Positions 8,268 to 16,756 of a DNA stretch of 64,000 nt are shown piece by piece. Position numbers and translations under genes: made by a program. The notes under the pieces are model-generated. The model ran no database searches. It was not told the DNA's origin and saw only the letters and a list, made by a program, of their open reading frames with translations. Positions within the stretch are counted from its first letter, which is position 1. Each line of letters starts with the position of its first letter. The DNA lies in the NCBI RefSeq assembly GCF_003860565.1, contig NZ_CP034157.1, positions 2,294,001-2,358,000 on the forward strand, read 5' to 3'. This stretch comes from Cloacibacterium normanense. Lineage in GTDB: Bacteria > Bacteroidota > Bacteroidia > Flavobacteriales > Weeksellaceae.

Positions 8268-8567
8268 ATGTCACAAAAATTTCAAGAAATCATCAGTTCT
8301 GAAAAACCAGTATTAATAGACTTTTTTGCAGTGTGGTGTCAACCGTGCAGAGTACAATCTTCTGTATTAGTCACTGTAAAAGAACAAGTAGGAGACAATG
8401 CCAGAATTATAAAAATAGATGTAGACCAATATCCTGATATTGCAGCTCAATATAACGTGAGAGGCGTTCCTACCCTTGCTCTTTTCAAAAAAGGTGAAAT
8501 GCTTTGGAGAGAAAGTGGCGTACATGATGTAAATACTTTGGTGAATCTCATCAATCAACACAAATAA
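8268..8567 (+). CDS. Thioredoxin
   Basis: 99 aa, the usual length for a cytosolic thioredoxin, with no signal peptide. The active site is VWCQPCR (C24, C27), a slight change from the classical WCGPC, and the cis-proline segment is GVPTLALF. It reduces disulfides or persulfides. At the end of the sulfur cluster it probably regenerates rhodanese or peroxide-type partners. A separate promoter may lie in the 54-bp gap in front of it. Confidence 0.9.
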   Translation: MSQKFQEIISSEKPVLIDFFAVWCQPCRVQSSVLVTVKEQVGDNARIIKIDVDQYPDIAAQYNVRGVPTLALFKKGEMLWRESGVHDVNTLVNLINQHK

Positions 8568-8575
8568 TCTCATTC

Positions 8576-9457
8576 ATGAGTAATTTTCCTGTTTATAGCG
8601 CTTGCGATTTAATTTCTACTGAAAATTCAGAAAGTGAAATCGTAGTTCATGAATTGCAAGATTTATTGACAGAAAAAAGTTTTATTCCAGAAAAACCTCA
8701 TCGTCACACTTTTCACCAGATTCTGTACGTAGAAGAAGGCGCTGGAATTCATAAAATAGATTTTGAAGATTATTCTATAGATTCGCCCATCATCTATTTC
8801 ATTTCTGCGGGACAAGTACATGATTTGAATTTCAAAAAACAAGTGACCAAAGGTTATTTGATTAATTTCAATGCAGAATTTTTTACTTCATTTCTCGCAA
8901 AATCTCATTGTATAGATAAATTGCCATTTTTCAGAATTAATGGAAACTTCACTTCATACCAAATCAAAAAAGACAAAGCTGAAGAACTCAAAGAAATTTT
9001 TGACAAAATTAATTTCGAATACAAACAACAAAAAAGAAAATCCGAAGATTTAATCAGAATTTATCTTCTCGAATTGTTTTACTTCATTTTAAACGACGAA
9101 GAAAACACAGACGAAAACATAAATATTACCAATCAAAGAATTTTAATCAATAAATTCCAAAAGCTGGTAGAAGAAAACTATACCGCTGAACATTATCCCA
9201 AATTTTATGCAGATAAGCTCGCGATTACTGCTAATTACCTCAATTTCGTATGTAGAACTTTTGCAGGCAAAAAGGCTGGAGAAATCATTAGAAACAGGAT
9301 TATTTTAGAAGCCAAAAGATTGCTCATCAACTCAGAATTAAGCATTTCTCAGATTTCATTTCATTTAGGTTTTGAAGACAATTCGTATTTTACCAAGTTT
9401 TTCAAAACCCACGCTAGAATTTCGCCTTCTGAATTCAGACAACATCTTAATAAATAA
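8576..9457 (+). CDS. AraC family transcriptional regulator
   Basis: 293 aa. The N-terminal cupin-like sensing domain contains KPHRHTFHQILYVEEGAG (about 40-57). The C-terminal double helix-turn-helix (about 190-293) has the AraC hallmark LSISQISFHLGFEDNSYFTKFFKTHARISPSEFR. It starts 8 bp after thioredoxin and may be in the same transcript. Its ligand is unknown, and it may control the island or an unlinked target. A terminator hairpin lies about 110 bp downstream. Confidence 0.9.
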   Translation: MSNFPVYSACDLISTENSESEIVVHELQDLLTEKSFIPEKPHRHTFHQILYVEEGAGIHKIDFEDYSIDSPIIYFISAGQVHDLNFKKQVTKGYLINFNAEFFTSFLAKSHCIDKLPFFRINGNFTSYQIKKDKAEELKEIFDKINFEYKQQKRKSEDLIRIYLLELFYFILNDEENTDENINITNQRILINKFQKLVEENYTAEHYPKFYADKLAITANYLNFVCRTFAGKKAGEIIRNRIILEAKRLLINSELSISQISFHLGFEDNSYFTKFFKTHARISPSEFRQHLNK

Positions 9458-9568
9458 AAACTACCATTTCCCGAAGATTTTTTACAAGAATTTATTGCAA
9501 TTCTTAGCATACCTTTGTATTGTAAAATTACATACAGAACAAACGCAAAACTTTTCATATTTTTTATA

Positions 9569-9608
9569 AAAAACGCAACTAAAATCATAAAATTTTGTTG
9601 CGTTTTTC
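9569..9608 (+). terminator. Terminator downstream of AraC-type gene
   Basis: Inverted repeat AAAAACGCAAC (9569-9579) with GTTGCGTTTTT (9597-9607), 17-nt loop, ending in a T run. Confidence 0.75.
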
Positions 9609-9644
9609 CTTTATAAAGCCTTTCCAGAAAGCGTTTTCTGACTT

Positions 9645-9660
9645 TGGCACGGAAATAGAA
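9645..9660 (+). promoter_or_regulatory. Possible sigma-54-type promoter
   Basis: TGGCACGGAAATAGAA matches the -24 element TGGCACG exactly. The -12 part (TAGAA) keeps only part of TTGCA, with G present but C replaced by A. An imperfect dyad CAGAAA-GCGT-TTTCTG lies just upstream at 9625-9640. The gene at 9741 follows. Confidence 0.35.
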
Positions 9661-9740
9661 TATCTCACAAGAGCAACCCTAAGTTTTTCGAGGCAAGACT
9701 TTAGAAGCAGCCAAGAAAAACTTATTTAAATAAATATAAT

Positions 9741-10646
9741 ATGAGAAAATTTTATTTTTTATTAGCCGCATTCATCGCATTAGAATTTAGTGCACAAGAA
9801 GCAGGAAAAGCTGGAGAATTATTAAAAAACGAAGCGAGCAAAACCGAAACTTCTGCAAAAAAAGAAGTTTTTGGCAGAAATAACTCTCAAGATAAATCTT
9901 CAGTTTTTAGAAACGATAATGGTTTTAGAAATTCTACAGAAAAATCAAGACCTAATTATAATTGGAACCAAAACTACGCTTATGGTTACGCCGAAGTTTT
10001 CTTAAGAATTCCAGAGCAAGGTTACTTTAGCATAGAAATTGGCGACCAAAAAATTTCTAACGCGTCAGGTAAATTTAGATTTTTTGACTTGACGCCAGGA
10101 AACAACGTTATTTCTATCTATGAAAGAAATTTCCTAGTGTACAGAACTAGAATCAACATTAAAAACAACACCAGATTGGTTTTAGACTATTTTACACATC
10201 AAGGTTTATATCTTCTAGGAACTTACAACCTAAGAAACAACTACGGAAATGTATGGAATGACACTTGGAACAGCCCTTACGGAAATGGAAACGGAAATTC
10301 TTGGGATCCTTATGATGATTATCAAAACGATTACGGATACGGAGATGCTTACGGAAATGTAATGAGCGACAGAGAATTCTCTTCTTTCTTACAAATGCTA
10401 AAAAAACAGAGTTTTGATGACAGAAGATTAGATTTCTTAAAAAGCCAACTCAATAGAACTGATTTCAACACGAGACAAATCAAATCTATTATGAAAGAGT
10501 TTAGTTTTGACAAAAACAGATTAGAATTTGCTAAGATGGCGTATAGAAATTGTGTAGACAAAAGAAACTATTTCGAATTGTATGACGCATTTGACTTCGA
10601 AAGTTACGCCAGAGAATTGAACAAATTTGTTCAAAACCAAAGATAA
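9741..10646 (+). CDS. Exported DUF4476-domain protein
   Basis: 301 aa. A signal peptide (1-18, ending EFSAQ) is followed by a charged low-complexity stretch, then a beta-rich domain (about 80-150; VFLRIPEQGYFSIEIGDQ, with a PEGA-like feel). Next comes a Gly/Asn/Tyr-rich linker (about 165-205) and a helical C-terminal DUF4476 domain (about 210-300; MSDREFSSFLQMLKKQSFDDRRLDFLK). DUF4476 proteins are widespread secreted Bacteroidetes proteins of unknown function. The 283-bp gap ahead holds a terminator and a sigma-54-like promoter. Confidence 0.8.
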   Translation: MRKFYFLLAAFIALEFSAQEAGKAGELLKNEASKTETSAKKEVFGRNNSQDKSSVFRNDNGFRNSTEKSRPNYNWNQNYAYGYAEVFLRIPEQGYFSIEIGDQKISNASGKFRFFDLTPGNNVISIYERNFLVYRTRINIKNNTRLVLDYFTHQGLYLLGTYNLRNNYGNVWNDTWNSPYGNGNGNSWDPYDDYQNDYGYGDAYGNVMSDREFSSFLQMLKKQSFDDRRLDFLKSQLNRTDFNTRQIKSIMKEFSFDKNRLEFAKMAYRNCVDKRNYFELYDAFDFESYARELNKFVQNQR

Positions 10647-10671
10647 CCCAATCATTCATTTATATATACAA

Positions 10672-10710
10672 AAAGTCGGCTTCAGGATTTCTGAAACCGA
10701 CTTTCTATTT
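10672..10710 (+). terminator. Terminator after DUF4476 gene
   Basis: A 14-bp hairpin (10672-10685 with 10691-10704, one mismatch) followed by a T-rich stretch. Confidence 0.8.
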
Positions 10711-10744
10711 TGTGGAAATTTCTTATTTTTAACAAAAATATATC

Positions 10745-11157
10745 ATGAAAAAATCGTCATCCTTATTTATATTTTAATTTTTGGAGTTTCTTTCGCTCAA
10801 GAAAAAGATATTTTGAAAGTTTTGCATGAACAACAAACCGCTTGGAATAATGGCGATATTGAAAATTTCATGAAAGGATACTGGAAAGATGATTCACTTC
10901 TTTTTATCGGTTCAAAAGGACCAACTTACGGTTGGCAAAAAACGCTAGACAATTATAAAAAAACTTATCCCAACAAAGAAATGATGGGCATTCTAGAATT
11001 TTCTGACATTCAAGTGAAAATGCTAGGCAAAAAACACGCTTATGTTTTCGGAAAGTGGAAACTTATCCGTGCTAATGACACTCCGAATGGAATTTACACC
11101 TTGGTTTTTCAGAAATTTAATGATGGTTGGAAAATTATTTCAGACCATACAAATTAG
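10745..11157 (+). CDS. Exported SnoaL/NTF2-like (DUF4440-type) protein, start region frameshifted
   Basis: The body (KVLHEQQTAWNNGDIENFMKGYWKDDSLLFIGSKG onward, ending GWKIISDHTN) is a clear NTF2-like fold of about 120 aa. The natural ATG at 10745 is one base out of frame with it: ATG is followed by six A's, and one more A would give MKKIVILIYILIFGVSFAQ, a perfect signal peptide leading into the domain. The in-frame alternative start at 10627 lies inside the previous gene and its terminator. So this is a single-base deletion in a homopolymer, real or a sequencing error. DUF4440 proteins often bind small ligands; no enzyme role is known. Confidence 0.7.
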
Positions 11158-11199
11158 TTGTAGAATGGTACAGTTAAAGAGAAAAAAACATCTGTTATT

Positions 11200-11955
11200 C
11201 TATAATTCTACTATTTTAAAATCATCTGCATCGTTCAAAAAAGGAAACTCTTTTCTGAAAGCTTCTAATTTTTGCAAATCTAATTCTGCAAAGATTAAAT
11301 CTCCATTTTTAATAGAAACATCTGTTCCATCTGCAAAAAAACAATGACTACTTTCTTGATATTTCAAGTTATTCCCGTCTTCGCCAGTTCTATTTAAAGC
11401 AAAAACATAGGCTTGATTTTCGATTGCCCTTGCTCTATTTAATGTTTCCCAAGCCAATACTCTGGCTTCTGGCCAATTTGCGACATTTAGAATGACATCA
11501 TAATCTTTTCTGTTTCTAGCAAAAACTGGAAATCTCGCATCAAAACAAACCTGTAATAAAAATCTGAATCCCAGATATTCCACCACTGCTCTTTCTGTTC
11601 CTGCAGTGTATACTTTATCTTCGCCAGTGTAAGAAAAAAGATGCCTTTTGTCATATTGATGGTAAGTTCCGTCTGGTTTTACAAAATAAAATCGGTTATA
11701 GAATTTGCCATTATCCTTTACAGAAACGCTTCCTCCAATTGCAGCATTTTTAGTTTTGGCAAAATTCTTCATCCAAGACAATGCAAGTTCTTCTTCATCT
11801 GCTACTTCCTGAGCTTTCATATAGAAACCTGTAGTAAACATCTCAGGAAGTAAAAACAAATCTGCTTCTAAATCCTTGAATTTTTCTTCTATCAAAAGAA
11901 AATTTTCATGTTTTTCTTTCCAAATAATATTTTGACTTAAACCGATGATTTTCAT
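11200..11955 (-). CDS. Nitrilase-family amidohydrolase (omega-amidase, YafV-like)
   Basis: 251 aa with the nitrilase triad: Glu38 in LLPEMFTTG, Lys103 in YDKRHLFSY and Cys137 in LQVCFDARFP. The KRHLF and CYDLRFP-type surroundings place it with omega-amidases (YafV/Nit2), which hydrolyse alpha-ketoglutaramate or alpha-ketosuccinamate to repair by-products of glutamine transaminases. It is cytosolic, with no signal peptide, and transcribed alone on the minus strand. Substrate is inferred from the subfamily look. Confidence 0.88.
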   Translation of the reverse strand: MKIIGLSQNIIWKEKHENFLLIEEKFKDLEADLFLLPEMFTTGFYMKAQEVADEEELALSWMKNFAKTKNAAIGGSVSVKDNGKFYNRFYFVKPDGTYHQYDKRHLFSYTGEDKVYTAGTERAVVEYLGFRFLLQVCFDARFPVFARNRKDYDVILNVANWPEARVLAWETLNRARAIENQAYVFALNRTGEDGNNLKYQESSHCFFADGTDVSIKNGDLIFAELDLQKLEAFRKEFPFLNDADDFKIVEL

Positions 11956-12086
11956 AATGCTTAGGTTTCAGAATTTTTAAAATGTTTTACAAAATTACCA
12001 CAAAAGTCTCTTGGTTAGGCAACATTAGTATAAATTTGTCGTTAGAAAAACAGAAATTCAAATAAAACTTAAAAATAAATATTCTT

Positions 12087-12527
12087 ATGAAAAAATTAGT
12101 ATTAGCATGCACAATGTTGTTCGCAGGACAATTAGCATTTGCACAAGCATGGCAAGGTAAAGGCGACCAAAAATTACAAGTAGGTTTTAACGGTTACGGA
12201 AACGGAACTGGTGTTACAGCAACGTACGATTATGGAGTTTCTAATGTAGTTTCTTTAGGAGCAGGAGCAAATTTCTATTTCGACGGGTACAGAGACAATA
12301 ATGAAGACAATAACGTTTTTGTTTTTGGTAGAGTTAATTTCCACCTTCAAGATGCACTTAACATGCCGAGCAAATGGGATTTATATCCTGGTTTAGACGT
12401 AGGTTTATTAGGAAATACATTCGGATTAGGTGCACACTTAGGTGTAAGATATTTCTTCAACAATAATGTAGGTGCATTTATAGAAGCTGGTAACAATGGT
12501 AGCATAGGTTTATCATTTAACTTCTAA
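12087..12527 (+). CDS. DUF6646-like small outer-membrane barrel protein
   Basis: 146 aa. A signal peptide (1-19, ending LAFAQ) is followed by alternating beta strands with Gly-rich turns and a final FNF, as in an 8-strand barrel. It shares layout and motifs (KGDQKLQVGFN, DLYPGLDVGL, GAHLGVRYFF) with the protein at 27846, so the two are paralogs. The family is common in Flavobacteriia; its function is not known. A terminator at 12553 closes the gene. Confidence 0.8.
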   Translation: MKKLVLACTMLFAGQLAFAQAWQGKGDQKLQVGFNGYGNGTGVTATYDYGVSNVVSLGAGANFYFDGYRDNNEDNNVFVFGRVNFHLQDALNMPSKWDLYPGLDVGLLGNTFGLGAHLGVRYFFNNNVGAFIEAGNNGSIGLSFNF

Positions 12528-12552
12528 TAAAAAAATCAACAATATTTAATGG

Positions 12553-12579
12553 AAAAGACGCTTTTTGGCGTCTTTTTTT
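12553..12579 (+). terminator. Terminator after DUF6646-like gene
   Basis: AAAAGACGC (12553-12561) pairs with GCGTCTTTT (12568-12576) and runs into more T's. Confidence 0.85.
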
Positions 12580-12645
12580 GTTTGGTTTCGTTTTAGTGGA
12601 GCAGAATTATTACATTTGCATAACTTTAAAAAAAATTAAAATTTA

Positions 12646-13989
12646 ATGGAATTAGCAACACAGATATTTCAGTTTGTATTAAGTATATCTATTCTGGTAA
12701 CATTACATGAATTGGGACATTATTTACCAGCAAAATGGTTTAAATGTAGAGTAGAAAAATTTTACCTTTTCTTTGATCCTTGGTTTTCTCTAGCCAAGAA
12801 AAAAATAGGAGAAACAGAATACGGAATTGGCTGGATTCCTTTTGGTGGTTATGTAAAAATTGCTGGAATGGTAGACGAAAGTATGGATACAGAACAACTG
12901 AAACAACCAGCTCAACCGTGGGAATTCCGAAGTAAACCAGCTTGGCAAAGACTCATCATTATGTTGGGTGGTATTTTTGTAAATGTTCTTTTAGCTTGGG
13001 GAATATATACCTGTCTTAATTTATTTACTGGCGAAAAATACCATGATTTAGCAAAATTCGAGAATGGAATTGCAGTTTCTGAAGAAGGTGCAAAAATGGG
13101 ATTGATGAACGGCGACAAAATCTTAAAAATCGATGGAAAACCTGCCGTAAGAATGGAAAATTCTATGATTAATATGCTTCTTGCCAATGAAATCACGGTA
13201 CTTAGAAACGGTAAAGAAGTTTCTTTCGCACCAAAAGAAGACGGAATTGCTCATATTTTAGGCTCAAAAACGGCTAAATTATACATCACCAATAGATTTG
13301 CACCAGTAGTAGATTCTTTAACAGAAGGGCCTGCAAAAAAAACTGGATTACAAAAAGGAGATAAAATTGTAGCTCTTAATGGTAAAACGATTAGATTTTT
13401 TGATGAATTTTCTGATGGACTAGCTGGAAAGAAAAACCAACCGATTACTGTAGACGTTTTTCGAAATAATGAATTAAAAAGATTTACTTTCAATACAAAC
13501 AAAGAAGGAAAAATAGGTTTCAGACCAGATTTTAAAGAAGCTGAAGCTGCTTTCAACAATACAGTAACCAATCAAGAATACAGCTTTTTACCAGCAATTG
13601 GCAGAGGTTTTGAGAGAACTGTAGAATCTCTTACCATGCAGATTAAGCAGTTTAAATTAATGTTCAACAAAAAAATCAAAGGTTACAAAAATGTTGGCGG
13701 ACCAATTGCAATTGTGAAAATGATGCCTAAAGAAATCGACTGGGTTGCATTTTGGAGTTTTACGGCTATGTTTTCTGCTTGGTTAGCGTTCCTTAACTTG
13801 TTACCAATTCCAGGATTAGATGGAGGTCATGCCTTATTTACGACTTGGGAACTCATCACAGGCAAGCCAGTTCCGCAAAAAGTTTTAGAAAATGCACAAA
13901 TGATTGGAGTAATCTTTTTAATGGGATTAATGCTATTAATCTTTGGATCAGATATTTACAAATTTATCATTTCACCATTTTTAAAATAA
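12646..13989 (+). CDS. rseP: RIP metalloprotease RseP
   Basis: 447 aa site-2 protease of the inner membrane. The zinc motif HELGH is at 21-25 in the first helix; a PDZ region lies about 190-280 (two PDZ-like segments, the first degenerate); the third metal ligand is in NLLPIPGLDGGH near 385; and C-terminal helices follow. It cleaves anti-sigma factors or remnant signal peptides within the membrane. The promoter box TACATTTG is at 12611. A tRNA gene with its own promoter follows. Confidence 0.93.
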   Translation: MELATQIFQFVLSISILVTLHELGHYLPAKWFKCRVEKFYLFFDPWFSLAKKKIGETEYGIGWIPFGGYVKIAGMVDESMDTEQLKQPAQPWEFRSKPAWQRLIIMLGGIFVNVLLAWGIYTCLNLFTGEKYHDLAKFENGIAVSEEGAKMGLMNGDKILKIDGKPAVRMENSMINMLLANEITVLRNGKEVSFAPKEDGIAHILGSKTAKLYITNRFAPVVDSLTEGPAKKTGLQKGDKIVALNGKTIRFFDEFSDGLAGKKNQPITVDVFRNNELKRFTFNTNKEGKIGFRPDFKEAEAAFNNTVTNQEYSFLPAIGRGFERTVESLTMQIKQFKLMFNKKIKGYKNVGGPIAIVKMMPKEIDWVAFWSFTAMFSAWLAFLNLLPIPGLDGGHALFTTWELITGKPVPQKVLENAQMIGVIFLMGLMLLIFGSDIYKFIISPFLK

Positions 13990-14011
13990 TGTAAATTTTT
14001 TCAAAAAATAT

Positions 14012-14043
14012 TTTGCGCAAATAGAAAAAACGTATTATATTTG
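14012..14043 (+). promoter_or_regulatory. Flavobacterial sigma-A promoter of tRNA-Asn
   Basis: TTTG at 14012-14015, a 20-nt spacer and TATATTTG at 14036-14043 fit the Bacteroidetes TTTG/TAnnTTTG consensus. The tRNA begins 24 nt later. Confidence 0.8.
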
Positions 14044-14066
14044 CACCACTCAAAACAACAAGAGTA

Positions 14067-14143
14067 GCCTTTTTAGCTCAGTCGGTTAGAGCATCTGACT
14101 GTTAATCAGAGGGTCGCTGGTTCGAGCCCAGCAAAAGGCGCCA
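14067..14143 (+). tRNA. tRNA-Asn (GTT)
   Basis: Cloverleaf with acceptor arms GCCTTTT and AAAAGGC, D arm AGCTCAGTCGGTTAGAGC, anticodon loop CTGTTAA (anticodon GTT), T arm with GGTTCGAGCC, and an encoded CCA at 14141-14143. A terminator hairpin begins within the final A of CCA. Confidence 0.95.
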
Positions 14144-14178
14144 AAACCATCACAGTAATGTGGTGGTTTTTTGTTTTT
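14143..14178 (+). terminator. Terminator of tRNA-Asn
   Basis: A 12-bp hairpin (14143-14154 with 14159-14170, one G-U pair, loop GTAA) followed by T's. It overlaps the last base of the tRNA CCA, so no separate 3' trailer is needed. The rest of the gap to 14400 shows nothing clear except the menD promoter box. Confidence 0.75.
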
Positions 14179-14400
14179 ATTTCATTCTCAATATTTTATA
14201 AAAGTTATTCCACTAGAATTTCTCAAGTAAGTGGTCTTTTTGGTTAAAAAAGGCATACTTTTCGGCAAACTCTATATAGTTTTTAAAAATCATATTCCTT
14301 TCTAGAATTTGATGAAATTAAAATGAGATATATCAAATATCATCTCCCGAACTTATTCTGAAATTTAAAAAACTCCAAAAAATCTCATACCTTTGTATTT

Positions 14401-16068
14401 ATGAAACAATTCTCATCAAAACGCAGTATTCAGATTTTAGGACACGTTCTTCAGCAATATGGAATAGACAAAATGGTGATTTCACCAGGAAGCAGAAATG
14501 CTCCACTTGCTATTCATTTTTCAGAGCTAGATTCTTTTGAATGTTTCAGCATCATAGATGAAAGAAGCGCTGCTTTTGTAGCGATGGGAATGGCAAAATC
14601 TCTTAAGCAACCCGTTGCGATTTCTTGTACCTCTGGTTCTGCTGCTACCAATTATTATCCAGCTGTAGTAGAAGCGTTTTATCAAAACGTTCCGCTTTTG
14701 GTACTTACCGCAGACAGACCTACAGATTTTGTAGATTTATTTGACGGACAAACCATTCGTCAAAAAGACTTGTTTCAACAGCATTCCTACGGAGATTTTC
14801 AACTTTTGGAAGACGACAAAGAAAATGCAGAAGAAGAGAACTTAAAAATCGTAAAAACAGCGATAGAATTGTGTTTCGAGAAACAAGGTCCAGTTCATAT
14901 CAATATTCCGCTTACAGAACCTTTATACCAATACGCTACGGAATTGCCAGTTTTCCCTAGCATTGAGAAAACCATTCAGAAAAGAGATTTCGAGATTTCT
15001 TCTACTCTAGTTTCTGAATTTAACGTGGCTAAAAGAATTTTGATTTTAGCAGGAACGCTAGACAAAAATCCTGAACTCCTAAGTTTATTGTCGCAATTCG
15101 TGAAAAATCATTCGGTGGTTGTGCTTACAGAAGCGAATTCTAACCTCTATCACGACAAGTTTTTCAATCATATTGACCGATATGTTTTTAATTTCACCGA
15201 AGAAGATTTTAGAACCTACGCTCCAGATTTACTCATCACGATTGGTCAAAACGTAGTTTCTAAAAAAGTGAAAGAATTTTTGAGAAAAGCAAAACCTCAA
15301 AATCATTGGCATATTGATGAATTTTGGCAACCCAACACTTATTTTGCATTAACTCAAGAAATCAAAACAAAACCAGAGATTTTCTTTAGTCAATTGTTGA
15401 AATTTGCCAAATTAGAACCATCAGCTTATTTTAATCTTTGGGATATTCTTCGTGATAAAAAAGACGCAAAACACGATGAATATTGTAAGACAATAGATTT
15501 TTCGGATTTTAAAATTTTCCAGATTTTAGAACAAAAAATTCCGAGTAACTATAACATTCATATTTCTAATTCTTCGGCGATTCGCTATGCAGAATTGTTC
15601 CCATATTCACAAAATCACAACATTTATTGCAACCGTGGAACCAGCGGAATAGACGGCTCTACTTCTACTGCGATGGGTTTTGCGATGATGAACGAAAATC
15701 CTACAATTTTGATTTCTGGCGAACTTGGATTTTTCTATGACATTAATGGACTTTGGAACAATTACATTCCGCCGTACACTAGAATTATCGTGATGAATAA
15801 CGGTGAAGGAAATATTTTTAGAATTATTCCTGGACCTACCACTTCTAATGCAATAGACGAATTTATCGCGACCAAACATCAGAAAAACTGCGAAAATCTA
15901 GCCAAACATTTCGGTTTTGGATATTTTAAAGTGGAAGACGAAGATACGCTGTTAAGAGTTTTAGACAATTTCTTCAAGCCAGAAGCTAAACCCAAAATTT
16001 TAGAAATCAACACGGCTGACATTCAAAACGCAGAAGTTTTGAAAGAATACTTTAAGTTTTTGAAGTAG
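14401..16068 (+). CDS. menD: MenD, SEPHCHC synthase
   Basis: 555 aa thiamine-diphosphate enzyme of menaquinone synthesis, joining isochorismate and 2-oxoglutarate with loss of CO2. Visible hallmarks are SPGSRNAPLAIHF near 29, the catalytic Glu in SIIDERSAAFVAMGMA, SCTSGSAATNYYPAVVEA, LTADRP, and the later diphosphate and Mg-binding region NRGTSGIDGSTSTAMGF and MNNGEGNIFRIIPGP. Length is normal. The -7 box TACCTTTG ends only 5 nt before the ATG, so the mRNA is probably leaderless. It stands alone, with a repeat-bearing gap after it. Confidence 0.95.
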   Translation: MKQFSSKRSIQILGHVLQQYGIDKMVISPGSRNAPLAIHFSELDSFECFSIIDERSAAFVAMGMAKSLKQPVAISCTSGSAATNYYPAVVEAFYQNVPLLVLTADRPTDFVDLFDGQTIRQKDLFQQHSYGDFQLLEDDKENAEEENLKIVKTAIELCFEKQGPVHINIPLTEPLYQYATELPVFPSIEKTIQKRDFEISSTLVSEFNVAKRILILAGTLDKNPELLSLLSQFVKNHSVVVLTEANSNLYHDKFFNHIDRYVFNFTEEDFRTYAPDLLITIGQNVVSKKVKEFLRKAKPQNHWHIDEFWQPNTYFALTQEIKTKPEIFFSQLLKFAKLEPSAYFNLWDILRDKKDAKHDEYCKTIDFSDFKIFQILEQKIPSNYNIHISNSSAIRYAELFPYSQNHNIYCNRGTSGIDGSTSTAMGFAMMNENPTILISGELGFFYDINGLWNNYIPPYTRIIVMNNGEGNIFRIIPGPTTSNAIDEFIATKHQKNCENLAKHFGFGYFKVEDEDTLLRVLDNFFKPEAKPKILEINTADIQNAEVLKEYFKFLK

Positions 16069-16089
16069 ATATTTTTTAAAAATTTTTCT

Positions 16090-16120
16090 CGCAGATTTTG
16101 CTGATTGAGCAGATTTTGTG
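16090..16120 (+). repeat. Dispersed intergenic repeat, copy 1
   Basis: The 31-nt stretch beginning CGCAGATTTTGCTGATTGAG is about 80% identical to 41605-41635. Similar words are frequent between Bacteroidetes genes in my experience; here both copies are intergenic. Confidence 0.5.
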
Positions 16121-16218
16121 ACAATTTAAAATTTTACGCTCAGTTTATCATTCTCTAATCTTTGATTTTCAAAAAAACAAAGATTTTATAACAACAAAAA
16201 ACGTATAAAAACATTGTG

Positions 16219-16363
16219 CTCCTACGGAATGATGTTTTTAGATTACTTCTAATTCTACACACATGAAATTCCCACGGAATAAAGTTTACTATAAAAGGTT
16301 CCGTAGGAACCCAATATGTGTAGTAATATTTCGTCATAAAAAAAGGCGTTCCGTAGGAACGCT
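16219..16363. repeat. Cluster of TTCCGTAGGAA palindromes
   Basis: Within the 384-bp non-coding gap after menD there are four related units: CTCCTACGGAAT (16219-16230), TTCCCACGGAAT (16269-16280), GGTTCCGTAGGAACC (16298-16312) and GCGTTCCGTAGGAACGC (16346-16362). Another, ATTCCTACGGAAAT, lies at 16691-16704 beyond the small gene. Imperfect outer repeats (CTACACA near 16254 and TGTGTAG near 16316) frame part of the cluster. It resembles REP-type palindromes mobilised by RAYT transposases, but no such gene is in this window. Confidence 0.6.
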
Positions 16364-16452
16364 ATCTGAAAAATTGCTTTATTAAGTTTACTCTCAAAGT
16401 TTATAATTTACATTTTCTAATCTTTGACTGCAGATGAAATCTAAATTTATTA

Positions 16453-16680
16453 TTAATCTCTTTTATAAAAAATTAATCTTAAAAGAAGATAAAAAACGTT
16501 TATAATCAAAACTGTCATTAAAAAATTAAAATTCACCCAAATACTCTTTTTCAATAAATCAATATTCTTAAGCGTCAATGAATATTCATATGATTTATAA
16601 AAATTGAACATTGAAAATAAATCTATCAGTAAAACTAAGATAGTTAAAATAGGAAAAAGGTATTTTTTAAATTTATTCAT
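16453..16680 (-). CDS. Small two-helix membrane protein
   Basis: 75 aa with two predicted membrane helices (YLFPILTILVLLIDLFSMF and FLMTVLIINVFYLLLRLIF) and a lysine-rich start and end. I do not recognise it. It lies between two palindromic-repeat areas and just downstream of pabC on the same strand. Coding use looks like its neighbours, but the low-complexity AT-rich content makes a chance reading frame possible. Confidence 0.45.
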   Translation of the reverse strand: MNKFKKYLFPILTILVLLIDLFSMFNFYKSYEYSLTLKNIDLLKKSIWVNFNFLMTVLIINVFYLLLRLIFYKRD

Positions 16681-16756
16681 ATTAGTTTAGATTCCTACGG
16701 AAATCGAAGATTCGACGAAGTCAATGACAAAGTTTATGCTTATTATTTTCCAGTAA

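Noticed and set aside
10627-10744. Long N-terminal extension of the SnoaL-like protein
   Set aside because: It overlaps the end of the DUF4476 gene and spans a strong terminator. A one-base frameshift at the true start explains the frame better.
14144-14400. Possible second tRNA or RNA after tRNA-Asn
   Set aside because: Apart from the terminator and the menD box I see no cloverleaf or stable arms.
16155-16337. 60-aa minus-strand reading frame after menD
   Set aside because: It runs through the palindromic repeat cluster and reads as repeat-derived sequence, with no coding signs of its own.
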